The translations under genes and the position numbers were made by a program. From contig NZ_CP082161.1 of NCBI RefSeq assembly GCF_023101665.1, positions 5,580,001 to 5,644,000 on the forward strand: 64,000 nucleotides of DNA. Direction: 5' to 3'. This document shows positions 7,042 through 15,162 of the stretch, in pieces; position 1 is the stretch's first letter; each line of letters starts with the position of its first letter. This DNA is from Bradyrhizobium sp. 195 (GTDB lineage: Bacteria; Pseudomonadota; Alphaproteobacteria; Rhizobiales; Xanthobacteraceae). The notes below the pieces were generated by a model, which was not told the origin of the DNA, ran no database searches, and saw only the letters and a program-made list of their open reading frames with translations.

Positions 7042-8544
7042 CTACCTCGCCTCCGGCGGCGGCGAGCGGTCCAGCACGTCGCCCTTGGCGTCTTCCAGCA
7101 GGTCGACGCTGTAGGTCTCGACCACGAGCGGCCCGCGCTTGCGCTGCAATTGCGCAACCTGCGTGACCTTCACAAAGAGGTCGTTGAGGACGGGATGCCC
7201 CTCCGGACGCAGCTCGTCGACATAGAGCAGCTTGCCCGCAAGCAGTTTTGGATCGGGCTCGCCCATATTGACCCAGCGGATGCGCTGGTTCTGCTGCACC
7301 ACGCAGGTGCCGCGCGGCAAGTAGAAGGCGAGCCAGCCCGTGGTGCCGTAGTCCTGCGCGAGCACGCAGGTCGCGCCATGGCGCGCGCGCACCGTTTCGA
7401 TCTCGGCGGCAAGCTCGCGCCAGCCGACGCCGACGCTGCGCACGGTGGCATCGCGGCGATATCCAGAGAGCCAGCCGGTGTTGGCTTGCACGATGAGCGC
7501 TGCAAACATCACGATGCCGACGGGTGCGGACCAGCGCAGGCAGAAATCCGCCAGGCGGCGGGTCCGTGGCTTCCATTGCACGAGGTTGGCGGCGGCGGCC
7601 GCGGCGACGACGAAGGGCGGATAGACCGGCGCAAACCAGTTGGCCTCGACGCGGGCATGCAGCGAATGCCAGACGAAATAGGCGACGATGGTCCAGAACA
7701 TCGTCTCGATCAGCACGCGCGAGGCCAGTGCGCCGGCCCTGCGCCAGGTCAGCGCGTGCAGGCCCATCGCGCCGAGGATGAAGACGAGCGGAGTTGCGAA
7801 CGCGATCTGGGTCGGGATCAGCTCGGCGATGAAGACCGGACGAAAGCCCTCGATCTTGGCGCGGCCGAGCTGCTTTGTGAACGAGACCCATTGATGGTCC
7901 GCATTCCAGAGGATCACCGGGGCGAACAGCGCGAACGCAACGAGGCCGCCGAGATAGGGCCAGGGAGAGAGAAACCAGTGCCTGAGTTTCGGCACGGCAG
8001 CGAGCCAAATCAGGATCGCCAGCCCGAAGAACATCGCCGTGTATTTCGACAGCAGCGCCGCGCCGACGGCCGCGCCGACCGCGAGCCACCAGGCGCCGCG
8101 CCCGGTCTCCAGCACCTTGGCAAGGAAGAACAGCACGAAGCTGGATGCGACCAGAAGAGGCGCATCAGGCGTCACGATCAGCGTGCCGACGGAGGCCATC
8201 ATGGTCACGTTGAGCAGGATGGCGCTGGTGGCGGCCACGCGCGCACCGCCGAACAGGATCGCGGCAGAGCGATAGACCGCGTAGCTCATCGGCAGCGCCA
8301 GCAGGATCGAGACCAGGCGGACGCCGAGCTCGGTATCGCCGGCGATCAGGGTGCCGGCGCGGATCACATAGGCGACCATCGGCGGGTGGTCGTAATAACC
8401 GCCCGCCAGGTTCTTCGACCACATCCAGTAATAGGCTTCGTCGAAGGTAACAGGCGTGAACGCGGCCGCGACGAGCCGCAGGGCTACCAGCGCGAGAATC
8501 AGCAGCGCGGTGTTGCGGATGATCCGCGCGTCAGCTCCGCCCAT
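7042..8544 (-). CDS. Glycosyltransferase family 39 (ArnT/PMT-like) integral membrane protein
   Basis: A 500-aa polytopic membrane protein. The N-terminal periplasmic-loop motif FTPVTFDEAYYWMWSKNL, followed by GYYDHPPMVAYVIRAG, is typical of GT39/GT83 enzymes that use lipid-linked sugars, the acidic FDEAYY being the catalytic region. About ten further hydrophobic helices follow up to residue 345. A soluble C-terminal domain contains RHGATCVLAQDYGTTGWLAF. It should move a sugar from a polyprenyl-phosphate donor to an envelope acceptor on the periplasmic side. It starts 6 bases after the GT2-GtrA gene stops. That upstream enzyme would make the polyprenyl-phosphate sugar donor, so the two probably form a donor/transfer pair. 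Confidence 0.88.
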   Translation of the reverse strand: MGGADARIIRNTALLILALVALRLVAAAFTPVTFDEAYYWMWSKNLAGGYYDHPPMVAYVIRAGTLIAGDTELGVRLVSILLALPMSYAVYRSAAILFGGARVAATSAILLNVTMMASVGTLIVTPDAPLLVASSFVLFFLAKVLETGRGAWWLAVGAAVGAALLSKYTAMFFGLAILIWLAAVPKLRHWFLSPWPYLGGLVAFALFAPVILWNADHQWVSFTKQLGRAKIEGFRPVFIAELIPTQIAFATPLVFILGAMGLHALTWRRAGALASRVLIETMFWTIVAYFVWHSLHARVEANWFAPVYPPFVVAAAAAANLVQWKPRTRRLADFCLRWSAPVGIVMFAALIVQANTGWLSGYRRDATVRSVGVGWRELAAEIETVRARHGATCVLAQDYGTTGWLAFYLPRGTCVVQQNQRIRWVNMGEPDPKLLAGKLLYVDELRPEGHPVLNDLFVKVTQVAQLQRKRGPLVVETYSVDLLEDAKGDVLDRSPPPEAR

Positions 8545-8550
8545 CGCGGA

Positions 8551-9684
8551 TTACTTCTTGCGCCAGACGAACAGGCCTGACATCGCGTAGTTCCACACCA
8601 CGCCCATCAGCGCACCGGCCATGCCGGCCAGCCACCAGATCGGCTCCTGGTCGTAGACCGAGAAGGCGACGCCGACATTGGCGAGCAGGCCGACGCTGCA
8701 CACGATGTAGAAGGCGATCAGGCCGCGCAGCAGCGCAAAACCCTTCAACCGCTGGTCGCGATAGGTGAGGAAGTTGTTGAGGACGAAATTGCTGGTCATG
8801 GCGACGATGGCACCGGCGGCCTGCGCCTCCGCGAACGGCGCCTTGAACAGCTGAAGCCCGATGAACAGCGTGGTGAGGTGCACTACGAGGCCGATGCCGC
8901 CGACCATCGCAAACAGGATGAAGCGCAGCGAGACGATGTCGTTGCTCAGCTTGGCGAGCACGAGACCGAGGAAGTCGAGCGCGACCATGGAATCGAGCTT
9001 GCTCTCACCATGCTGGCGGGCGCCGAAAGTGTAGGGAATCTCGACGGCCCGCAGGGTGCCGTGTGCGGTCGCGACGACGTCGAGCAGGATCTTGAAGCCA
9101 TGCACGGACAGCTTTGGCGCGAGCTCTTCGAAGCGATCGCGGCGCATCATGAAGAAGCCGCTCATGGGATCGGCGATCTCGACCCGCAGCATCTTCCTTG
9201 CGAACTCGGTCGCAAGCGCGCTGGCGCCGGCGCGCTGCTTGTTGAAGCCCTCGCTTTTGTAGCCCTCGATGTAGCGGCTGCCGACGACGAGGTCGGCCTG
9301 ATCGCTTGCGAGCAGCAACAGCATCTTCGGCAGCTGCGCTTCGTCGTGCTGGAGATCGGCGTCGATCACCGCGACAAACGGCGCACTCGAGGCCAGGATG
9401 CCCTCGATACAGGCGCCCGACAGGCCGCGACGGCCGACGCGGCGGACACAACGCACCCGGCTGTCCTGCTGCGCCAGCGCGCGCACGACGTCCCAGGTGC
9501 CGTCGGGCGAATTGTCGTCGACGAACACGACTTCCCAGGCGACGTTGGCAAGCGTTGCTTCCAGCCGCCGGTACAATACCGTGACATTGTCGCGCTCGTT
9601 GAAGGTCGGGACGATGACCGACAGTTCCGGCCCCTCTTGAGCCTGCGGCGGATTGTCGGAGCCCGGTCTGATCGCTTCATTCAT
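8551..9684 (-). CDS. Polyprenol-phosphate sugar synthase: GT2 domain fused to GtrA-like membrane domain
   Basis: The protein is 377 aa from ATG 9684 (MNEAIRPGS); an upstream extension in frame reads through the tandem repeat and looks non-coding. Residues 20-250 are a GT2/DPM1-like glycosyltransferase with SVIVPTFNERDNV, the DDNSPDGT motif and a D-x-D-type VIDADLQHDE. Residues 255-375 are a GtrA-type domain of four membrane helices (FILFAMVGGIGLVVHL onward). DPM1-like enzymes load a sugar from a nucleotide donor onto polyprenyl phosphate, and GtrA domains are thought to flip the lipid-linked sugar. It is the first gene of an operon with the GT39 transferase, 6 bases apart. Confidence 0.88.
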   Translation of the reverse strand: MNEAIRPGSDNPPQAQEGPELSVIVPTFNERDNVTVLYRRLEATLANVAWEVVFVDDNSPDGTWDVVRALAQQDSRVRCVRRVGRRGLSGACIEGILASSAPFVAVIDADLQHDEAQLPKMLLLLASDQADLVVGSRYIEGYKSEGFNKQRAGASALATEFARKMLRVEIADPMSGFFMMRRDRFEELAPKLSVHGFKILLDVVATAHGTLRAVEIPYTFGARQHGESKLDSMVALDFLGLVLAKLSNDIVSLRFILFAMVGGIGLVVHLTTLFIGLQLFKAPFAEAQAAGAIVAMTSNFVLNNFLTYRDQRLKGFALLRGLIAFYIVCSVGLLANVGVAFSVYDQEPIWWLAGMAGALMGVVWNYAMSGLFVWRKK

Positions 9685-9708
9685 GACGGCAGCGTATATC
9701 CGCCGCGT

Positions 9709-9756
9709 CTTACGCTGCCAAGCTCTTGCGCTGCCAAGTTCTTGCGCTGCCAAGCC
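9709..9756. repeat. Three 16-bp imperfect tandem repeats
   Basis: The copies CTTACGCTGCCAAGCT, CTTGCGCTGCCAAGTT and CTTGCGCTGCCAAGCC sit at 9709, 9725 and 9741. They begin 25 bases upstream of the GT2-GtrA start codon, inside its probable leader or promoter. Confidence 0.8.
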
Positions 9757-9956
9757 GGGGGGTCTGTGGGAAATGCCCCAAAAGGGGTCCCAAAATGCCA
9801 ACGACCCCGGAACGGCGGGCCGCGCGTACATCCGGCGCAAGCCCAAGCTATTCCAAGGTCGTCCCAGCGCCGGAGTTTCGCTCAACGTCGCCGTTAGAAG
9901 CTAGATAGGAACGACGAGATCCCTCCGCAAGGGGCGAAAACCACGATTTTCTGGCC

Positions 9957-10160
9957 CTATTGGTTGGGCACTTCCCGGATTATCGGACCGCGCGGTGCCG
10001 GCGCGGCGGGAGTTGCGGGGGCCGCAGCCGGGGCGGGCTCGACTTTCGCCGGTTTGGGCGGCTTGCCATACTGGCCGATCGGCCCGAACACGACGGCGAC
10101 CGCAAGCACGGTCGCGGCGACGATCGCGCCCAAAATGCCCCCCATCGACTCAGACGACAT
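9957..10160 (-). CDS. Small single-pass membrane protein with Pro/Ala-rich tail
   Basis: The protein is 67 aa from ATG 10160 (MSSESMGGILGAI). GGGGA lies 8 bases upstream and supports this start over an ATG three codons earlier. One membrane helix (GGILGAIVAATVLAVAVVFG) is followed by a Pro/Ala/Lys-rich tail (PPKPAKVEPAPAAAP...). The shape suggests a bitopic inner-membrane protein with a flexible periplasmic or cytoplasmic tail. I do not recognise a family. It stands alone between the glycosyltransferase pair and another small exported protein on the same strand. Confidence 0.6.
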   Translation of the reverse strand: MSSESMGGILGAIVAATVLAVAVVFGPIGQYGKPPKPAKVEPAPAAAPATPAAPAPRGPIIREVPNQ

Positions 10161-10292
10161 GAAACCCATCCCCGTTCCAGATGCGCTCCGTGATACCACG
10201 GATGCACGCGGAGCCGGAAGGGCTGCCGAAGGGGCCAATGGTGTAGCGAACGAGGCAACCCTGGCCGCTGCCCTAATCGTCGCTCGCCTCCC

Positions 10293-10673
10293 CTACTTCG
10301 CGGGCGGCCTGTGCTTGACGAAGGCCGTCACGATGTCCTTCTGCGCGGACTCCACCGCCCTGTTCGCGGTCGCGAGATGGGCGCCGGCATCGATGTTCGG
10401 ATATTGTGTGGTGAGATAGTCGAGCAGCGCCACCCGGTAGTATTGCCGCTCCGATGGACAGGCGCCCGCGACCGAGCGGCCAAAATCCTGTTCCGTCATT
10501 CCCTGATTGCTGTCGCGCGAATATTCCCGCGCCAGGCAATGCCAGTAATCGTCGCGGCCCTGCTGGGCGAGCTTCTGCGCGCCTTTCGCATCGTCATCAT
10601 CCGCCATGACCGAAGATGTCATGGCAGCAGATGTCATCATAACGAGCGCTGCTCCCACCATCAGCATCCGCAT
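10293..10673 (-). CDS. Small exported protein of unknown function
   Basis: The protein is 126 aa from ATG 10673; AAGGAG about 6 bases upstream fixes this start against a longer open frame. The N-terminus (MRMLMVGAALVMMTSAAMTS) is a signal peptide ending near SVMADDDD. The mature part has two cysteines (YWHCLAREY and AGACPSER), which could form a disulphide. It ends KHRPPAK. No domain is recognised, and no operon partner is obvious. Confidence 0.7.
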   Translation of the reverse strand: MRMLMVGAALVMMTSAAMTSSVMADDDDAKGAQKLAQQGRDDYWHCLAREYSRDSNQGMTEQDFGRSVAGACPSERQYYRVALLDYLTTQYPNIDAGAHLATANRAVESAQKDIVTAFVKHRPPAK

Positions 10674-10791
10674 CTTGTTCTCCTTGTTCGCAGATCGCGC
10701 TGCCGAGCTTAGACTCGACGCGAGAACTGGCCAATCACATCTCGTTTGACTAGGATGAAGCCCTCCCTCCCCGTCGATGCGAGATCCTCCC

Positions 10792-11613
10792 GTGGCCAAA
10801 GCAAAAACCGCGTCAAAAAAATTCGGCAACATCTTCATCGGCATCGGCGGCTGGACCTTCGAGCCCTGGCGCGGCGTGTTCTATCCGGAGAAACTCACAC
10901 AGGCGAAGGAGCTGTCTTACGCAGCCTCGAAGCTGACCTCGATCGAGATCAACGGCACCTATTACGGCTCGCAGAAGCCGGAGAGCTTTCGCAAATGGGC
11001 AAGCGAGGTGCCCGATGGTTTCGTGTTCTCGGTGAAGGGACCGCGCTTCGCCACCAACCGCCGCGTGCTCGCCGAGGCTGGCGACTCCATCAAGCGGTTC
11101 TATGATTCCGGCGTGCTGGAGCTCGGCGACCATCTCGGGCCGGTGCTCTGGCAGTTCGCGCCGACGAAAAAGTTCGACGGCGCCGATTTCGGCAAGTTCC
11201 TCGAACTGTTGCCCCGCAAGCTCGAGGGCCGCGCGCTCCGCCATGTCGTCGAGGTCCGCCACGACAGCTTCTGCGCGCCGGACTTCGTGGCGCTGATCCG
11301 CGAGTTCGAGACGCCTGTGGTGTTCGCCGAGCACGGCAAATATCCCGCTATCGCCGACGTCGCCGGCGATTTCGTCTATGCCCGGCTTCAGAAAGGCAAT
11401 GACGAGATCAAGACCTGCTACCCGCCGAAGCAGTTAGACGCCTGGGCCGAGCGCTTCCAGGCCTGGGCTTCGGGCGGTGAACCGGATGACCTGCCGAAAG
11501 TTGACAAGGCCAAGCCGAAGAAGGAGCCGCGCGACGTGTTCGCCTACGTCATCCACGAGGGCAAGGTGCGCGCACCTCACGGCGCCATGGAACTGATCGC
11601 ACGGGTGAGCTGA
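10792..11613 (+). CDS. DUF72 domain-containing protein
   Basis: The protein is about 273 aa. GTG 10792 (VAKAKTASKKFGNIFIG) is preferred; an ATG five codons upstream is possible and neither has a strong ribosome site. The DUF72 TIM-barrel hallmarks are visible: FIGIGGWTFEPWRGVFYPE at the N-terminus, then LTSIEINGTYYGSQKPE, VPDGFVFSVKGPRFATN, and later VVEVRHDSF and FVYARLQKG. The biochemical function of DUF72 proteins is not established. The gene is followed within 8 bases by a DUF488 gene; these two families occur together in many bacteria. Confidence 0.88.
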   Translation: MAKAKTASKKFGNIFIGIGGWTFEPWRGVFYPEKLTQAKELSYAASKLTSIEINGTYYGSQKPESFRKWASEVPDGFVFSVKGPRFATNRRVLAEAGDSIKRFYDSGVLELGDHLGPVLWQFAPTKKFDGADFGKFLELLPRKLEGRALRHVVEVRHDSFCAPDFVALIREFETPVVFAEHGKYPAIADVAGDFVYARLQKGNDEIKTCYPPKQLDAWAERFQAWASGGEPDDLPKVDKAKPKKEPRDVFAYVIHEGKVRAPHGAMELIARVS

Positions 11614-11620
11614 GGTGCCC

Positions 11621-12082
11621 ATGGCAAAGGCGAAGAAGCTGTTCACCATCGGTTATGAGCAGACGCCGCCCAAGGCCGTGCTGGACGAGCTGGAACAGGC
11701 CGGCGTCAAGCTCGTGGTCGATGTGCGCGCGGTGACGTCGTCGCGGCGCCCGGGCTTTTCCAAGAAGCAGCTGTCGGCAGGGCTCGACGAACGCGGCATC
11801 GCCTATGTTCATCTCGCAGCCCTCGGCACGCCCAAGGAAGGCCGCCTCGCCGCGCGCAGCGGCAAGTACGACGTGCTGGAGAAGATTTTCTCAAAGCACC
11901 TGAAGGCGCCCGAGGCCAGGGAAGCGATGGACGAGCTCTCGGCGCTGGTGAAGAAGGCCGGCCCCGTCTGCCTGCTCTGCTACGAGCGCGACCACACCCA
12001 TTGCCACCGCCAGATGATCGCGGAGATCATCGAGGACCGCGATGGCGTGGCGGTGAAGAATTTGGCGGGACGGCAGGTGTAG
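11621..12082 (+). CDS. DUF488 domain-containing protein
   Basis: The protein is 153 aa from ATG 11621 (MAKAKKLFTIGYEQTPPKAV), with GAGG just upstream; a GTG two codons earlier is in frame. The DUF488 signatures are present: TIGYEQ near the start, VVDVRAVTSSRRPGFSK in the middle, and the C-terminal LLCYERDHTHCHRQMIAE with its Cys/His-rich cluster. The molecular function of this family is undefined. It is probably co-transcribed with the DUF72 gene 7 bases upstream. Confidence 0.88.
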   Translation: MAKAKKLFTIGYEQTPPKAVLDELEQAGVKLVVDVRAVTSSRRPGFSKKQLSAGLDERGIAYVHLAALGTPKEGRLAARSGKYDVLEKIFSKHLKAPEAREAMDELSALVKKAGPVCLLCYERDHTHCHRQMIAEIIEDRDGVAVKNLAGRQV

Positions 12083-12110
12083 ACGTCGTTGGCGCCGGCT
12101 TTAGCCGTAG

Positions 12111-12229
12111 CCGTCATCCTGAGGTGGCCGCTTCTTCAGCGGCCCTCGAAGGACGACGGCGTGCCCCGAGGCTGCACCGCGGCCGTTCATCCTTCGAGGC
12201 TCGCAAGAGCTCGCACCTCAGGATGACGG
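12111..12229. repeat. Palindromic intergenic repeat (REP-like)
   Basis: A 16-bp perfect inverted repeat (CCGTCATCCTGAGGTG at 12111, complement ending 12229) bounds an element with inner complementary arms around CCTCGAAGGA / TCCTTCGAGG. It fills the gap between convergent DUF488 and PhzF genes. Elements of this shape are common in Bradyrhizobium. Confidence 0.85.
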
Positions 12230-12262
12230 TCGAGAGCGCTTCGCGGTGCCCCGGAATGACGG

Positions 12263-13177
12263 CTACCCCTCCCCCGTGAGCCGGAACGTTCCTTCCATCA
12301 TCTGCACGCATTGCCCGCCGACATGGGCGGAGACGATCTTGCCGTCCTGTTTGCGCACGCGCGTCAGCAGGATGCTCGGCCGGCCCATGTCAAAACCCTG
12401 GCCGACGGTGAGCTTGAGCTCGCCGTCACGCGCGGGATCGAGATCGGCGAACAGCGCGGCCGCGGCGACCGTCGCGCTGCCGGTGGCGGGGTCTTCAATC
12501 AGGCCGCTGGCCCCGGGGAAGAACATCCGCGCCTGGCGCTCGCAAGGCGCCTCCGCAGCCGGCACATCGCGCGTGTAGAAATAGACCGAGAAGGCGCCGT
12601 CGCGCGGCAGCATCCGGCCGAATGCCGCGGCATCGGGCTTGGCCCGCCGCACCGCCTCGCGCGATCGCACCTCCGCAACCACGAACGGCGTCCCGACACC
12701 GACGACCTGTGGCGCGTGGTGATCGGTCCCGATGTCATCGGCCGTCAAAGAGAGGCAGGCCGCGACCTCCGCGGCGGACAGCTGCGCAAGCCGCGACAGC
12801 GGCTGCGGCGCGGTCAGCTCGGTGCTGACCACCTTTCCCTGCTCTCTCCGAATCTCGACCGGCACGAGTCCCGCCTTCTCCTCGAACAGCAGGCACGGCT
12901 TCGGCTCCTTCGCGAGGCTCGCCAGCACGAAGGACGTTCCGATATTGGGGTGACCTGCGAACGGCATCTCCCTAACAGGCGTGAAGATGCGCACCTCCGC
13001 ATCATTGGCCTTGTCGCGCGGCGGCAGCACGAAGGTGGTCTCGGAATAGTTGAATTCGGTGGCGATCGTCTGCATCTGCTGGGTCGTGAGCCCGCCGGCA
13101 TCCAGCACCACGGCGAGCTGATTGCCGCCGAAGGCGCGGTCGGTGAACACGTCGACGGTGATGTAGCGGCGCTGCAT
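12263..13177 (-). CDS. PhzF-family isomerase/epimerase
   Basis: The protein is 304 aa from ATG 13177 (MQRRYITVDVFTDRAFGGNQ); GAGGGA about 8 bases upstream supports it over an ATG six codons earlier. PhzF features include FGGNQLAVV, the NYSETTFVLP segment with the probable catalytic Glu, MPFAGHPNIGTSFVLA, and the second-lobe EDPATGSATVAAAALF. PhzF and DapF-like proteins isomerise small carboxylated substrates. No phenazine genes are nearby, so this is a general PhzF homologue of unknown substrate. Confidence 0.88.
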   Translation of the reverse strand: MQRRYITVDVFTDRAFGGNQLAVVLDAGGLTTQQMQTIATEFNYSETTFVLPPRDKANDAEVRIFTPVREMPFAGHPNIGTSFVLASLAKEPKPCLLFEEKAGLVPVEIRREQGKVVSTELTAPQPLSRLAQLSAAEVAACLSLTADDIGTDHHAPQVVGVGTPFVVAEVRSREAVRRAKPDAAAFGRMLPRDGAFSVYFYTRDVPAAEAPCERQARMFFPGASGLIEDPATGSATVAAAALFADLDPARDGELKLTVGQGFDMGRPSILLTRVRKQDGKIVSAHVGGQCVQMMEGTFRLTGEG

Positions 13178-13376
13178 CTTCGATCCCTCATGCAAGTCGC
13201 GGCCGCAACCGGCCGCATCGCCGGCAGTTTACAGGCCGGCGATATCGCTCGTCATGCCCCAAAATTCGGAGCAATCGGAGCAATCGTGACGAGGTGCTGG
13301 AGGCAGAGAAGTGCAGACTTTCGCGACGCCGGGCTGGCAGATTTTTTCACCAGCCCGGCCTCTTCGCCCACGATCG

Positions 13377-13604
13377 TCAGTAGGCGTAGGAATACGGGTA
13401 CGAATACCCCGTGTTCGGCAGGCAGGGCGGCTGCTTGTAGGGGTCGGACGCATATGCGCCCTCTGCCGGCGCCCTGACACAGGAGTCAGTCGTCACCTGG
13501 GTTGCGGCAGCGCGCGTCGGGGCGATGTGGCGTGCCGATGCAGCTTGCGTCTGGGTGACGGCGGCAGCGATCAAGGCGGCCGCAACAAGGGTCATTCGGG
13601 TCAT
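13377..13604 (-). CDS. Small exported Tyr/Pro-rich protein
   Basis: The protein is 75 aa from ATG 13604; GGAG about 8 bases upstream selects this start. The signal peptide is MTRMTLVAAALIAAAVTQTQ with cleavage near AASA. The mature part has two cysteines (TDSCVRAP and QPPCLPN) and ends in an aromatic tail (TGYSYPYSYAY). Family unknown. Confidence 0.65.
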   Translation of the reverse strand: MTRMTLVAAALIAAAVTQTQAASARHIAPTRAAATQVTTDSCVRAPAEGAYASDPYKQPPCLPNTGYSYPYSYAY

Positions 13605-13747
13605 TGGTTTTCTCCGGATTGTATTCGGAAGACGAGATGTCTCGGCTTCCACTGTGCGAGACCCGAAAGCTACCAAAGATCGTTCATCACGCGCGTTCAA
13701 CGGAGCGCGATTCCGCTTCAACGAAACGCGACTTACAGGTGAAGGCG

Positions 13748-15055
13748 CTACCCCAACTGAAACACCGCCACCGGCCGTTCATAGCCGCGCACCTCGACCT
13801 CGCCGAGTGCGACCGCATCGCTGCCGGCCTCGCCCAGTGCCTCGCGCACGGTCGCCGAAATCAGGAGCTGCGAGCCAAACTCCTTGTTCAGCGCTTCCAG
13901 CCGCGAGGCGAAGTTCACGGTGTCGCCGATGACCGTGTACTCCTTGCGCCGCGGCGAGCCGATATTGCCGGCGACGACCTCGCCGAAATGGATACCGATG
14001 CCGATGCGAAGCGGCCAGCTCGTCTGCGCGTTGATGCGATCCATCGCGCTCAGCATCTCGCGGCCCGCGGCGACCGCGCGCTGCGCGGCGTCGGAGGCCT
14101 CCAGCGGTGCGCCAAACAGCGCGAGGAAACCATCACCGAGAAATTTGTTCACGATGCCGCCGTGCTTGTCGAGGATGTCGACCAGCACTGCAAAGGCGCC
14201 GTCCAGCCGGTCGACCACTTCCTGCGGAGTGCGCGACTGCGCGCCGGCGGTGAAGCCGCGGAAATCGACGAACATCACCGCGACGCGGCGGACGTCACCG
14301 CCCCCGCTGGTGCCTGCCGCCATCAGCCGTTCCACCACCTGCGGAGAAACGTGCTGGCCGAACAGGTTCGTCACCCGGTCGCGCGCGGTCGCCGCCGCGA
14401 TGCTCGCGGCGAACTGGCGGCGCAACTGAGCGCCGACGGCGCCCGCCAGCACGCCGCAGATCAGGATGACGACGCTGCGCACGGCGTGCAAATAGATCAG
14501 GGGGTCGCCGGTCTCGTCAGCCGCGTTGTAGAGCAGCGCCACGGACAGAAGTCCGGCTGCGGCGACGAAACCCGTGAATGCAGAGAGCCAGAAGTCGAGC
14601 CGCAGGGTCGAGAGGATGACGAAAATGAAGTACATCAGCGGCACGGCGAAGCCGAGCGCCTGGGCCGCGCCCATGGTCCGGATCTGCAGAACGAGGATCA
14701 CCGTGGGCAGCGACGTCTCGATCAGCGTGCCGATATAGCGCCGGATCACCGGCAGATCGCGGTCGAGCCGGAGGTTCTTCCTGATCTGGGTGTGGACCCA
14801 GACCTCGAACAGGATGAAGCCGGCCAGAAGGCCGTAAACCTCGACGATCCCCTCCGTTCCGCGCCAGACCCGGTTCACCACAGCAGGGTCGATCAGATAG
14901 ATCGCGGTGAGGAACAACATCATGACGCAGCCCGTCATGATCAGCGCCCGCACCCGCAACAGCTCGGTGCGCAGCACTTCTCGCGTCAGCTCCCGTTCGA
15001 AATCTTCCGATAGCACGGCATGCTGCCGCGACTTCCTGCTCGCAAACCTGACCAT
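13748..15055 (-). CDS. Membrane-anchored class III adenylate cyclase
   Basis: The protein is 435 aa. Residues 36-210 contain six predicted membrane helices in three pairs. A linker with TNLFGQHVSPQVVERLM leads into a class III cyclase domain (about 255-430). The metal aspartates are Asp264 (MFVDFRGFT) and Asp308 (FLGDGFLALFG). Lys371 and Asp378 in RRKEYTVIGDTVNFASRLE are the adenine-specifying pair, and Asn381/Arg385 stabilise the transition state, so cAMP is the expected product. It is monocistronic and convergent to the small exported gene on one side only by distance. It is the intact counterpart of the frameshifted CHASE2 cyclase at 5-7 kb. Confidence 0.9.
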   Translation of the reverse strand: MVRFASRKSRQHAVLSEDFERELTREVLRTELLRVRALIMTGCVMMLFLTAIYLIDPAVVNRVWRGTEGIVEVYGLLAGFILFEVWVHTQIRKNLRLDRDLPVIRRYIGTLIETSLPTVILVLQIRTMGAAQALGFAVPLMYFIFVILSTLRLDFWLSAFTGFVAAAGLLSVALLYNAADETGDPLIYLHAVRSVVILICGVLAGAVGAQLRRQFAASIAAATARDRVTNLFGQHVSPQVVERLMAAGTSGGGDVRRVAVMFVDFRGFTAGAQSRTPQEVVDRLDGAFAVLVDILDKHGGIVNKFLGDGFLALFGAPLEASDAAQRAVAAGREMLSAMDRINAQTSWPLRIGIGIHFGEVVAGNIGSPRRKEYTVIGDTVNFASRLEALNKEFGSQLLISATVREALGEAGSDAVALGEVEVRGYERPVAVFQLG

Positions 15056-15066
15056 TGTCCCCCCGC

Positions 15067-15145
15067 GTCATTCCGGGGCGATGCGACAGCATCGAACCCG
15101 GAATCTCGAGATTCCGGGTTCACGCTTTGCGTGCCCCGGAATGAC
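15067..15145. repeat. Palindromic intergenic repeat (REP-like, GTCATTCCGGGG family)
   Basis: Outer arms GTCATTCCGGGG (15067-15078) and CCCCGGAATGAC (15134-15145) enclose a 26-bp perfect palindrome at 15095-15120 centred on CTCGAG. The same outer arms occur at 25120-25216, so these are two copies of one family. Confidence 0.88.
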
Positions 15146-15162
15146 ATCGCAGACAGTTTGCC

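Noticed and set aside
12111..12229. CRISPR array or insertion-sequence ends
   Set aside because: Single hairpin element with no spaced repeats and no transposase; matches a REP-type element.
12263..13177. Phenazine biosynthesis cluster
   Set aside because: PhzF homologue is alone; no phzABCDEG genes are near.
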